Source: Lachnospiraceae bacterium (GTDB taxonomy: Bacteria; Bacillota_A; Clostridia; Lachnospirales; Lachnospiraceae). Taken from it: DNA of 31,683 bases. This document shows positions 6,193-13,542 of this stretch, in pieces. A model generated the notes under the pieces. That model saw nothing but the letters and a program-made list of their open reading frames with translations, did no database searches and had not been told where the DNA came from. The position numbers were made by a program, and so were the translations under genes. The DNA lies in NCBI GenBank assembly GCA_017435025.1, contig JAFSFU010000190.1, positions 1-31,683 of the forward strand. Direction: 5' to 3'. The stretch's first letter is position 1, and each line of letters opens with the position of its first letter.

Positions 6193-7152
6193 ATGAAGAA
6201 AACGATGATGCTGGCATGTCTGCTCACGGGAATTATGGCAACGGGGTGCGGACAGGCCGAAACGGATACAGCTGTGACAGCCGAAACACAAACCATGTCC
6301 TACACGTTCACCGATGATCTTGGTCGTGAAGTGACGGTCGAACAGCCGGAGAGAGTGGCGGCACTTTTAGGAAGTTATGCGGACATGTGGTATTTGGCTG
6401 GCGGAGAGGTGGTCGCTTCGGCAGATGATGCGTGGGATGATTTTGACCTGCCAATGAAGGAAGATGCGATCAATCTTGGTATGACGAAAGATCTGAATCT
6501 TGAGAAATTGTTTGAGGCGGATCCGGACCTGGTTCTTGCAAGCACCAACACGAAGCAAAACATGGAGTGGCAGGATACGCTGGAATCTGCCGGCATCACA
6601 ACTGCCTATTTCAATGTTTCTGATTTTGATGATTATCTTCGCGTTTTGAAGATTTTTACGGACATCACCGGCTGTAGCGATCTGTACGAGAAGAATGGCG
6701 TTTCCATTCAGGAACAGATGAAGGAAATTGTGGATGAGAGTGAAGGACACATTGCGGAAAATGGAGAACCGCCGAAAGTGCTGGTGATCCGTGCCTCGGC
6801 GACCATGATCCTCGCTAAGAACAGCAAGAACAACGTGATGGGCGAGATGCTTCATGCCCTCGGCTGTGAGAATATTGCAGACAGTGATGACTCTCTTCTG
6901 GAAAATCTTAGCCTGGAACATATCATGGTGGAGGATCCGGACCATATCTTTATCTGTCAGTTTGGTGATGACGCGGATGCGGTCAAGGCTCATATGGAAG
7001 AATTTATCGGTGAGAATCCGGCATGGAGCAATCTGACGGCGGTGCAGGAGGGAAATGTTCACTACATGGATAAGTCTCTTTATACTTTGAAACCGAACGA
7101 CCGATGGGCAGAAGCCTACGAGAAAGCAGAGGAATTGTTATTCCATGAATAG
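6193..7152 (+). CDS. ABC transporter substrate-binding lipoprotein, iron-siderophore/B12 type
   Basis: 319 residues from ATG at 6193 (MKKTMML), with a GAGG-type site about 9 nt upstream; a GTG at 6178 is a weaker alternative. A lipoprotein signal ends in MATGC, so the mature protein is anchored outside the membrane by its lipidated Cys. The body is a TroA/FepB/BtuF-like helical-backbone binding protein: TDDLGREVTVEQPERVAAL at the start, DPDLVLAS in the first lobe, and a second lobe ending EGNVHYMD. Such proteins capture iron-siderophores, haem or cobalamin-like ligands. The gene overlaps the permease by 8 nt. The coupling to precorrin-2 dehydrogenase suggests an iron- or tetrapyrrole-related ligand, but the ligand itself cannot be read from the sequence. 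Confidence 0.88.
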   Translation: MKKTMMLACLLTGIMATGCGQAETDTAVTAETQTMSYTFTDDLGREVTVEQPERVAALLGSYADMWYLAGGEVVASADDAWDDFDLPMKEDAINLGMTKDLNLEKLFEADPDLVLASTNTKQNMEWQDTLESAGITTAYFNVSDFDDYLRVLKIFTDITGCSDLYEKNGVSIQEQMKEIVDESEGHIAENGEPPKVLVIRASATMILAKNSKNNVMGEMLHALGCENIADSDDSLLENLSLEHIMVEDPDHIFICQFGDDADAVKAHMEEFIGENPAWSNLTAVQEGNVHYMDKSLYTLKPNDRWAEAYEKAEELLFHE

Positions 7153-8152
7153 AGGAAACAGAAACAAATACAAATTTGGCAGAATCATGGCGGCGGCGGT
7201 GGTGTTTATGGCGGCTGCCGTTCTGTTGAGCCTTTGCCTTGGCACGGCAAATCTGTCTCTGGCTGATCTTCGGACGGCTGTTGTGGAAGGCGCGGACAGC
7301 GGCGTGGCTGGGCGTATTTTCTGGTATGCGAGATTGCCGCGAACACTGGCGACGATTTTAGCTGGAGCGGCTTTGGCTGTGTCCGGTGCTGTGATCCAAA
7401 ATGTACTGACCAATAAACTGGCCTCTCCGGGCATCATCGGTGTCAACGCCGGTGCGGGACTGGCGGTGACGATCTGTTGTGCTATGGGGGCGATTTCCGG
7501 GTGGGCCATTGCAGGAGCAGCCTTTGGCGGTGCCCTTCTGGCAGTGATCCTGGTGACAGTGACGGCGCGGAAAATCGGTGCGTCCAGAACGACGGTGATT
7601 CTTGGCGGCGTGGCGATCAACAGCTTTTTGAACGCCGCGTCGGAAGCGATTACGACTCTGGTGCCGGATGTGGCCGTTCAGAGTGCGGATTTCCGTGTGG
7701 GCGGCTTTTCGTCGGTGGCTTACACAAGGTTGATTCCGGCGGGGATTCTGATCATGGCGGCTCTGCTGGTGATCTTTACCTTGTGCAATGAGCTGGATGT
7801 GATGGCGCTTGGGGAGGATACGGCTCAGGGGCTGGGACTATCTGTAAAGAAAATGAGGACAGTGTTTCTGGGAATTGCTGCGCTCCTTGCCGGTGCAACG
7901 GTCAGTTTTGCAGGACTTCTCGGTTTTGTGGGTTTGATCGTTCCCCATTTGGGTCGCAGTGTGGTTGGTTCTGAAAGCCGCAATCTGCTGCCGTTTTGTG
8001 CGGTGTTTGGTGCAGGATTTGTGGCACTCTGTGATCTGATCGCCAGAACGGTATTTGCGCCTTATGAGATTGCTGTGGGCATTCTCATGTCATTCATTGG
8101 CGGTCCATTTTTCATCTACATTCTGCTTCGTCGGAGAGGAGGGCGCGTATGA
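7145..8152 (+). CDS. ABC transporter permease, FecCD/BtuC family
   Basis: 335 residues, with multiple hydrophobic segments throughout (about ten, typical of the family). Recognisable family segments include RLPRTLATILAGAALAVSGAVIQ near residues 60-80, NKLASPGIIGVNAGAGLAV, and the cytoplasmic-loop/late region LLGFVGLIVPHLGRSVVG. It forms a homodimeric channel for iron-siderophore, haem or cobalamin uptake, powered by the adjacent ATPase. The start overlaps the binding-protein gene by 8 nt and the stop overlaps the ATPase start as ATGA, so the three are probably translationally coupled. Confidence 0.92.
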   Translation: MNRGNRNKYKFGRIMAAAVVFMAAAVLLSLCLGTANLSLADLRTAVVEGADSGVAGRIFWYARLPRTLATILAGAALAVSGAVIQNVLTNKLASPGIIGVNAGAGLAVTICCAMGAISGWAIAGAAFGGALLAVILVTVTARKIGASRTTVILGGVAINSFLNAASEAITTLVPDVAVQSADFRVGGFSSVAYTRLIPAGILIMAALLVIFTLCNELDVMALGEDTAQGLGLSVKKMRTVFLGIAALLAGATVSFAGLLGFVGLIVPHLGRSVVGSESRNLLPFCAVFGAGFVALCDLIARTVFAPYEIAVGILMSFIGGPFFIYILLRRRGGRV

Positions 8153-8913
8153 TCGAACTGAAACATGTTTGTGCCGGTTATGAAGACCGGGAAGTGCTTC
8201 GTGATATCAGTATGTCCTTTGAGCCGGGCAAAGTGACGGCTCTGATCGGCCCCAACGGATGCGGAAAAAGTACGTTATTAAAGACGCTGGTTCGCATCCA
8301 TACCCACAGCAGCGGCGAGATTCTTGTGGACGGGAAGCAGATTGAAACATATAAACCGAATGAACTGGCAAAACAGGTTGCCTATCTGGCCCAGAGCAAA
8401 TCCACGCCGGACATCTCCGTGCTCCGTATGGTGCTCCATGGACGGTTTGCGTATCTCAGTTATCCGAGACGATACCGGGAGGAAGATCTTGCTGTTGCGA
8501 GAAGAGCTTTAACATGGGCCGGTCTCGAAGATATGGAAGATGAAAATGTGAACCGGTTATCCGGCGGTATGCAGCAGAAGGTTTATATTGCCATGGCACT
8601 GGCCCAGGATGCGGCGACGATCCTGATGGATGAGCCAACTACCTATCTGGATGTGGTTCACCAACTTCGGCTGATGGACATGGCAAAACAGCTGGCGGCA
8701 CAGGGGAAAGCAATAGTTATGGTACTTCATGATCTTTCGCAGGCGCTTCGGACGGCGGATGAAGTGGTGGTACTGAGCGATGGACAGATCGCTGCCAAGG
8801 GGACGCCGGATCATGTTTTTGAGAGCGGCAAGCTGCAGGAAGTGTTCGGAATTGGAATTGAAAGGGTATGGACAAAGAGCGGATGGCATTATTTCCATTT
8901 TTCAGAGATATAA
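8149..8913 (+). CDS. ABC transporter ATP-binding protein, FecE/BtuD family
   Basis: 254 residues. Walker A GPNGCGKST at residues 34-42, the ABC signature LSGGMQQ near 138-144, Walker B ILMDEPTTYLD near 157-167 and the switch His in VLHDLSQ are all intact. The length and the RIHTHSSGEILVDGKQI segment are typical of the iron/B12 importer subgroup. It energises the permease encoded immediately upstream (ATGA overlap). Its last codons overlap the start of the precorrin-2 dehydrogenase gene, tying that enzyme to the transporter. Confidence 0.93.
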   Translation: MIELKHVCAGYEDREVLRDISMSFEPGKVTALIGPNGCGKSTLLKTLVRIHTHSSGEILVDGKQIETYKPNELAKQVAYLAQSKSTPDISVLRMVLHGRFAYLSYPRRYREEDLAVARRALTWAGLEDMEDENVNRLSGGMQQKVYIAMALAQDAATILMDEPTTYLDVVHQLRLMDMAKQLAAQGKAIVMVLHDLSQALRTADEVVVLSDGQIAAKGTPDHVFESGKLQEVFGIGIERVWTKSGWHYFHFSEI

Positions 8914-9455
8914 AAGATAAGACAATGATTGTAGTAGGGGCCGGAAAAGAGGCGGAGAGCAAGTGTGCAAAATTGGAACCTTATGGGGCAAAGATTGTGC
9001 GGATAAGGGAGGATATGATCTCTGTTGACCAACTTGCAGATTTGGCCCCGATTTGCGTGATCGTGGCAGGCGAGGACCGGGAGATGAACCGAAGAATTGC
9101 GGTCATGTGCCGCGAATGCGGTATTCTAGTCAATACGGTGGATGATCCGGAATACTGTGATTTTGTCTTTCCGTCCCTGATCAGTCGGGGGAATCTGTCG
9201 GTGGGAATCTGCACCGGCGGGGCAAGTCCCAGCATAGGAATGCTTTTAAAGCAGAAGGTGGAAGAACAGATCCCGGAACACATGGAGGAGATTTTAGACT
9301 GGCTGCAGGAAGTGCGGCCGGTGATTGCGGAGTCTGTTTCGGATAAAAAACAAAGGTTTTTATTGTTCCATCGCATGGCTGAAATGTGTATGGATCTTGG
9401 CAGACCTCTGACAGAAGAGGAGTTAAAGTGTGTGATTGAGGATTTTTGTCCATAG
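8868..9455 (+). CDS. Precorrin-2 dehydrogenase / sirohydrochlorin ferrochelatase (Met8/CysG N-terminal type)
   Basis: 195 residues from ATG at 8868; ATG at 8883 (MALFPFF) is an equally plausible start, since neither has a strong ribosome binding site and both overlap the ATPase gene (translational coupling). The NAD-binding motif is GAGKEA (24-29). The hallmark NTVDDPEYCDFVFPS segment includes the Asp used by Met8 for both oxidation and chelation. It is followed by RGNLSVGICTGGASPS. The enzyme converts precorrin-2 to sirohydrochlorin, and in Met8-like members inserts Fe to give sirohaem. No methyltransferase (SUMT) domain is attached. A sirohaem-type sulfite reductase lies nearby at 12447, a clear consumer of the product. 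Confidence 0.9.
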   Translation: MDKERMALFPFFRDIKDKTMIVVGAGKEAESKCAKLEPYGAKIVRIREDMISVDQLADLAPICVIVAGEDREMNRRIAVMCRECGILVNTVDDPEYCDFVFPSLISRGNLSVGICTGGASPSIGMLLKQKVEEQIPEHMEEILDWLQEVRPVIAESVSDKKQRFLLFHRMAEMCMDLGRPLTEEELKCVIEDFCP

Positions 9456-9458
9456 AAT

Positions 9459-9690
9459 TGGGTGTAAAACTACATTGTTTGTTTTCACGCCCATTTTACG
9501 TTGCATAATGGGCATAAACCTTGTTCTTTTATTTCATACGCCCACATTATTGGGTGTTTGAATGCCACCTTACTGCATTAATGCCCATTATGAGAAGAAA
9601 ATGTGGGTGTACGAATAGCTTGAATGTATCCTATGCCCAACATCTGTTTAAAAATGGGCGTTGGGGACCTTCGACCTCCTGCTATGCCCA
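9459..9690. repeat. Array of alternating inverted motifs, about 50-bp period
   Basis: Five units each contain TGGGYRT, 21-23 nt, then AYGCCCA. Left motifs start at 9459, 9509, 9551, 9604 and 9655; right motifs end at 9493, 9544, 9587, 9639 and 9690. Unit lengths are 35, 36, 37, 36 and 36. The units are separated by 15, 6, 16 and 15 nt. Each TGGGYRT can pair with the AYGCCCA on either side, so alternative hairpin sets are possible. The sequences between motifs are not conserved. It fills the gap between convergent genes (precorrin-2 dehydrogenase and lysR) and has no credible ORF. Confidence 0.75.
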
Positions 9691-9728
9691 ATGAATATTC
9701 GAATGGAGGGAGACTGCTCATTCACTTT

Positions 9729-10619
9729 TTACTGGAAATCCGCCGGTAACTGATCAATATAATTGATAAAGTCCTGCATCTGGGATGTGACCGGATGGAA
9801 TCGGTTGTAGCATAGGTAAAAGTATCGCTCCAAAGCGACTTCCTGCACCGGTAATTTGTGAACAGAACCGTCGGCCAATTTATCGCCGGCGCTGCGTTCG
9901 GAGAGAAAACCGAGACCGAGATTGTAGGTGACGGCATCGATGATGGCCGGGGTGCTGGTGCTCTCCCATTTGATTTTGTACGGAACATGCTGGGACTGCA
10001 TGAGGCTTTCAAAGATGGCACGGGTGCCGCTGCCTTTTTCACGGAGGATAAAATCCTGATTTCGCAGTTCGGAAATCTTGATGGAGTCACAGGCGGCCAA
10101 GGGATGTTCATTGCTGCAGATGATGCATAGGGAGTCGGTAAGTGCCGGGCGGGTCAGGATCTCATCGCGGGAGATCGTACCTTCCACCAGTGCAATATCC
10201 AGTGTATTTTCCAGCAGCATCTGCTCGATCTGGCGGGTGTTGCTGATCATAACAAATGTATCGATATCCGGGTAACGTTGGTTGAGCCCGGATATTATTT
10301 TGCCCATAATGTTGGAGCCGATGGTCATGGTGGCACCGATGCGGAGCGGCCGGAGAGCGTTGATGGTCTTCATGTTCTGTTCTAAAGTTTCGTGGATCGC
10401 AATGATCTGGCGGGCGTTTTCCAGCAGAAGCATGCCGGCTGGTGTAATCTGAAGCTCTTTTGCATGGCGCTCAAATAACAAGGTCCCATATTCTTTTTCC
10501 AGATCAGAGATGATTTGGCTGACGGTCGGCTGGGAGATAAAGAGATGTTTTGCTGCCTCGCTCATTTTCTTGTACTCGGCTGTGATGACAAAGGCTTTTA
10601 ACTGACGTAATGTTGCCAT
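9729..10619 (-). CDS. LysR-family transcriptional regulator, probably controlling the divergent sulfur genes
   Basis: 296 residues from ATG at 10619, with GAGG 6 nt upstream. An N-terminal winged helix-turn-helix (MSEAAKHLFISQPTVSQIISDLEKEYG, residues about 19-43) is followed by the LysR linker helix (ITPAGMLLLENARQI) and a two-lobe effector domain beginning near residue 90 (LRIGATMTIGSNIMG). It is divergent from the persulfide reductase/sulfite reductase genes, the usual layout for a LysR activator and its target. Known sulfite-responsive relatives are CysL and YeiE, so a sulfur ligand is a fair guess but is not shown by the sequence. A palindromic candidate operator lies between the genes. 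Confidence 0.88.
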   Translation of the reverse strand: MATLRQLKAFVITAEYKKMSEAAKHLFISQPTVSQIISDLEKEYGTLLFERHAKELQITPAGMLLLENARQIIAIHETLEQNMKTINALRPLRIGATMTIGSNIMGKIISGLNQRYPDIDTFVMISNTRQIEQMLLENTLDIALVEGTISRDEILTRPALTDSLCIICSNEHPLAACDSIKISELRNQDFILREKGSGTRAIFESLMQSQHVPYKIKWESTSTPAIIDAVTYNLGLGFLSERSAGDKLADGSVHKLPVQEVALERYFYLCYNRFHPVTSQMQDFINYIDQLPADFQ

Positions 10620-10663
10620 AATATACCTCGCGGTTTCGTTTGCGGATTCTCACGTGACTGAAA

Positions 10664-10681
10664 TATAGGAAAAAACCTATA
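10664..10681. promoter_or_regulatory. Candidate LysR operator palindrome
   Basis: TATAGG-N6-CCTATA is an 18-bp palindrome in the divergent lysR/persulfide reductase gap. Its right end is 21 nt upstream of the -35 box of the plus-strand promoter. Length, symmetry and placement suit a LysR recognition site. Confidence 0.55.
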
Positions 10682-10702
10682 CTATACATTAGATAATAAT
10701 AG

Positions 10703-10731
10703 TTTACTGAGGAATTATCAAGTGTTATAAT
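10703..10731 (+). promoter_or_regulatory. Promoter for persulfide reductase and sulfite reductase
   Basis: TTTACT (10703-10708), 17 nt, TATAAT (10726-10731). A consensus -10 with a weaker -35 suits an activator-dependent promoter. Confidence 0.65.
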
Positions 10732-10801
10732 GGATAAAAGTATGTTTTGCAATCAGATTTTTTAATAATTGGAACGTAAAACGATAGCAGGAGGGGCGAA
10801 A

Positions 10802-12427
10802 ATGAAAGTACTGGTACTTGGCGGTGTAGCAGCGGGAACCAAAGTTGCTGCAAAACTGATGAGAGAAGACCGCAGCAATGAGGTAACGATTTTAAACAAA
10901 GGAAAAAATATCTCCTATGCCGGCTGCGGACTTCCGTATTATGTTGGACATGTGATCGAAGATAAAGAGAGTCTGATCGTGAATACACCGGAGAAATACT
11001 CCAAACTGACAGGTGTACAGGTATTAACAGAAACTGAAGCTGTGAAAGTGGATCCGGCTGCAAAGAAAGTAACGGCATTGGATTTAAACACACAGGAAAC
11101 AAAAGAGTATGATTATGATAAACTGGTAATCGCCGTTGGTGCGAGCCCGGTGAAACCGCCGATCAGCGGCTGTGATCTGGAAAATGTATTCTTTATGAGA
11201 ACACCGGAAGATGCGATCCGCCTTCGCGAAGTGGTGGATGTAGGAGATATTAAGAGAGCCGTTGTAGTCGGTGCCGGCTATATCGGTCTGGAGATTGCAG
11301 AGAATCTGAAAGAGCAGGGAATTCGCCCGTTTGTTCTGGATATGGCTCCGCAGGTGCTTCCGGGATTTGATAAGGAAATGGCAGCTTATATCGAGAATAA
11401 GCTGGTAGAAAACGGTATTCCGGTGGTGACCGGTGTGACTGTGACCGGTATCGAAGGTGACGGTAAAGTTGAAAAGGTAACAACAAGCAAGAAGGCTTAT
11501 AAGGCTGATCTGGTGGTGTTGAGTGCCGGTATCAGACCGAATACCGAGTTTTTAAATGACACAGGTCTGGAGATGGCAAAGGGAACAATCCTGACCAATG
11601 AGTTTGGTGAGACCAATCTCCCGGATATCTATGCGGCAGGCGACTGCGCGATGGTTCGCAATGCGATGACCGGCAAGGCGGCATGGTCTCCGATGGGTTC
11701 TACAGCCAATATCGTTGGCCGTCTGATCGCCCAGAATATGACAGGCAAGAGCGCCGGCCATAAGGGTGTTCTTGGCACAGCCGTATGTAAACTTCCGGAG
11801 ATCAATGTGGGAAGAACCGGTCTCACAGAGGAGCAGGCAAAGGCGGAGGGCTTTGATCCGATCAGTGTTGTGACAATCGTGGATGATAAGGCTCATTATT
11901 ATGCAGATGCCAGCACATTTGTGATCAAGATGATCGCAGATAAGGCAACGGAGAGACTTCTCGGTGTGCAGGTGATCGGTTCCGGTGCTGTTGACAAAGT
12001 AGTGGATATCGCAGTGACAGGTATTACTTTAAAGGCGACACTTTCCGATCTGGCAGATTTGGATCTGGCGTATGCACCGCCGTTCTCCACAGCGATCCAT
12101 CCGTTCGAGCATACCTTAAACGTGCTTCGCAATAAGATGAGCGGCAATCTGGAGTCTATGACTCCGGCCGAGTATGCAGACGGTGCAGCGGAAGACTATA
12201 AGCTGATCGATACAAGCTTACAGCCGTCCGTGGAAGGTGCTCCGTATGTGGAGATGACCGATGTAAATGGTCCGATCGAAGGTTATGATCCGGAGGATAA
12301 ACTCCTTCTGGTATGTAATAAAGGTAAACGTGCATATCTGCTGCAGAACCGTTTGAAACATTACGGTTACAAGAATACAAAGGTTCTTGAGGGCGGCACA
12401 TTGTTTAACGATGTAGAAATGGAATAA
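10802..12427 (+). CDS. FAD/NAD(P)H-dependent persulfide (CoA-disulfide) reductase with C-terminal rhodanese domain
   Basis: 541 residues from ATG at 10802, with AGGAGG just upstream. The N-terminal flavin motif (GGVAAG) is followed by redox Cys42 in AGCGLPYY, the single active cysteine of CoA-disulfide/persulfide reductases. A second nucleotide motif (VVGAGYIGLEIAENL) and the FAD-contact sequence YAAGDCA follow. The dimerisation domain runs to about residue 450. A rhodanese domain ends the protein, with Cys505 in LLVCNKGKRAY and the VLEGG strand. This two-cysteine architecture matches NADH-dependent persulfide reductases, which reduce CoA- or protein-persulfides and release sulfide. It is cotranscribed with a sulfite reductase. 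A plain CoA-disulfide reductase role is the main alternative. Confidence 0.88.
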   Translation: MKVLVLGGVAAGTKVAAKLMREDRSNEVTILNKGKNISYAGCGLPYYVGHVIEDKESLIVNTPEKYSKLTGVQVLTETEAVKVDPAAKKVTALDLNTQETKEYDYDKLVIAVGASPVKPPISGCDLENVFFMRTPEDAIRLREVVDVGDIKRAVVVGAGYIGLEIAENLKEQGIRPFVLDMAPQVLPGFDKEMAAYIENKLVENGIPVVTGVTVTGIEGDGKVEKVTTSKKAYKADLVVLSAGIRPNTEFLNDTGLEMAKGTILTNEFGETNLPDIYAAGDCAMVRNAMTGKAAWSPMGSTANIVGRLIAQNMTGKSAGHKGVLGTAVCKLPEINVGRTGLTEEQAKAEGFDPISVVTIVDDKAHYYADASTFVIKMIADKATERLLGVQVIGSGAVDKVVDIAVTGITLKATLSDLADLDLAYAPPFSTAIHPFEHTLNVLRNKMSGNLESMTPAEYADGAAEDYKLIDTSLQPSVEGAPYVEMTDVNGPIEGYDPEDKLLLVCNKGKRAYLLQNRLKHYGYKNTKVLEGGTLFNDVEME

Positions 12428-12446
12428 AAATAAGGGGGATTTGGTT

Positions 12447-13397
12447 ATGGGATGTACAATTAAACCGGATGAGATTAAAAGAGTAAAAGCGTTAGGTTTC
12501 CTGAACAACAAGGGTACAGACTGTTTTAACGCACGTGTGATCACAGTAAACGGTAAAATCACAGCAGATCAGGTTCGTGTGATCGCGGATGCTGCAGAAA
12601 AGTTTGGTAACGGTGATGTGGAGTTTACAACACGTCTGACTGTAGAGGTTCGCGGTATCCACTATGATAATATTGAAGCGTTCCGTGAGTTTATTGGAAA
12701 AGCAGGTCTGCAGACTGGCGGTACCGGCTCTCTGGTACGTCCGATCGTTTCCTGTAAAGGTACAACCTGCCAGTACGGTTTATATGACACATTTGCACTT
12801 TCCGAGAAGATTCATGAGAGATTCTATCTGGGCTACCACACAGTAAGACTTCCGCACAAGTTCAAAATTGCAACAGGCGGATGCCCGAACAACTGTGTAA
12901 AACCGGATCTGAACGACCTTGGTATTGTAGGCCAGCTGGTTCCGAACTTCGATGAGGATATGTGTAACGGCTGTAAGAAGTGCCAGGTTGAGAAGGCATG
13001 TCCGATGAAGGCTGTTGCTGTGGAAGGCGGCGTTGCTGAGATCGATCAGGAAATCTGTAACAACTGCGGCCGTTGTATCGGCACATGTCCGTTCGATGCA
13101 ATTGAAGACGGTACACCGGGCTTCAAGATCTACATCGGCGGCAGATGGGGCAAGAAAGTTGCCCGTGGCAGAGCATTATCCAAAGTGTTCACAACAGAGG
13201 AAGAAATGCTTGATACTGTAGAGAAAGCAATTCTCTTATTCCGTGAACAGGGTATCACAGGCGAGCGTTTCGCTGACACAATCGAAAGAATCGGTTTCGA
13301 GAATGTTGAGAAACAGCTTCTCTCCAACGAGATTCTTGAGAGAAAGCAGGAAATCCTGGATGCAAAATTGCATCTTACAGGCGGCGCTACCTGCTAA
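12447..13397 (+). CDS. Siroheme-type sulfite/nitrite reductase fused to two [4Fe-4S] ferredoxin motifs (AsrC-like)
   Basis: 316 residues from ATG at 12447, with AAGGGGGA upstream; a TTG at 12441 is too close. Residues 1-85 form the ferredoxin-like half domain of the nitrite/sulfite reductase family. Sirohaem/[4Fe-4S] ligands are Cys103, Cys108, Cys146 and Cys150. The first pair reads CX4C rather than the textbook CX5C, and the second is CX3C. Two ferredoxin motifs follow (Cys173/176/179/185 and Cys204/207/210/214), inserted before the final GGRWGKKVARG segment. The order resembles AsrC of anaerobic sulfite reductase. It should reduce sulfite by six electrons to sulfide in the cytoplasm. AsrA/AsrB are absent here, so the electron donor is unclear. 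Confidence 0.85.
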   Translation: MGCTIKPDEIKRVKALGFLNNKGTDCFNARVITVNGKITADQVRVIADAAEKFGNGDVEFTTRLTVEVRGIHYDNIEAFREFIGKAGLQTGGTGSLVRPIVSCKGTTCQYGLYDTFALSEKIHERFYLGYHTVRLPHKFKIATGGCPNNCVKPDLNDLGIVGQLVPNFDEDMCNGCKKCQVEKACPMKAVAVEGGVAEIDQEICNNCGRCIGTCPFDAIEDGTPGFKIYIGGRWGKKVARGRALSKVFTTEEEMLDTVEKAILLFREQGITGERFADTIERIGFENVEKQLLSNEILERKQEILDAKLHLTGGATC

Positions 13398-13414
13398 TTG
13401 AAAATCTTAATAAG

Positions 13415-13456
13415 GTCGCACAGTGGTCAGAATTTGGTCGCTGTGCGACTTTTTAT
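13415..13456 (+). terminator. Intrinsic terminator after the sulfite reductase gene
   Basis: GTCGCACAG (13415-13423) and CTGTGCGAC (13441-13449) form a 9-bp stem followed directly by a run of T. Confidence 0.85.
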
Positions 13457-13475
13457 TATTCGGCTTTTGAAATAC

Positions 13476-13504
13476 TTCACAGCTGAAACAAACTGCGATA
13501 TAAT
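13476..13504 (+). promoter_or_regulatory. Promoter for the PLP enzyme-RidA-EamA operon
   Basis: TTCACA (13476-13481), 17 nt, TATAAT (13499-13504), downstream of the preceding terminator. Confidence 0.65.
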
Positions 13505-13542
13505 AGGCGGTAGAGCAATTTGGATACAACAGGAGGAAGCAA

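Noticed and set aside
6367..7062. 231-codon antisense frame opposite the binding lipoprotein
   Set aside because: The sense strand has a lipoprotein signal and clear family motifs; the antisense frame has none.
9459..9690. CRISPR array
   Set aside because: The period is about 50 bp, but only 7-nt motifs are conserved rather than a full repeat. Motif orientation alternates and no cas gene is near.
12447..13397. Dissimilatory sulfite reductase (DsrA/B)
   Set aside because: There is a single small subunit with two added ferredoxin motifs and no partner subunit, DsrC or DsrMKJOP. The AsrC-like reading fits better.
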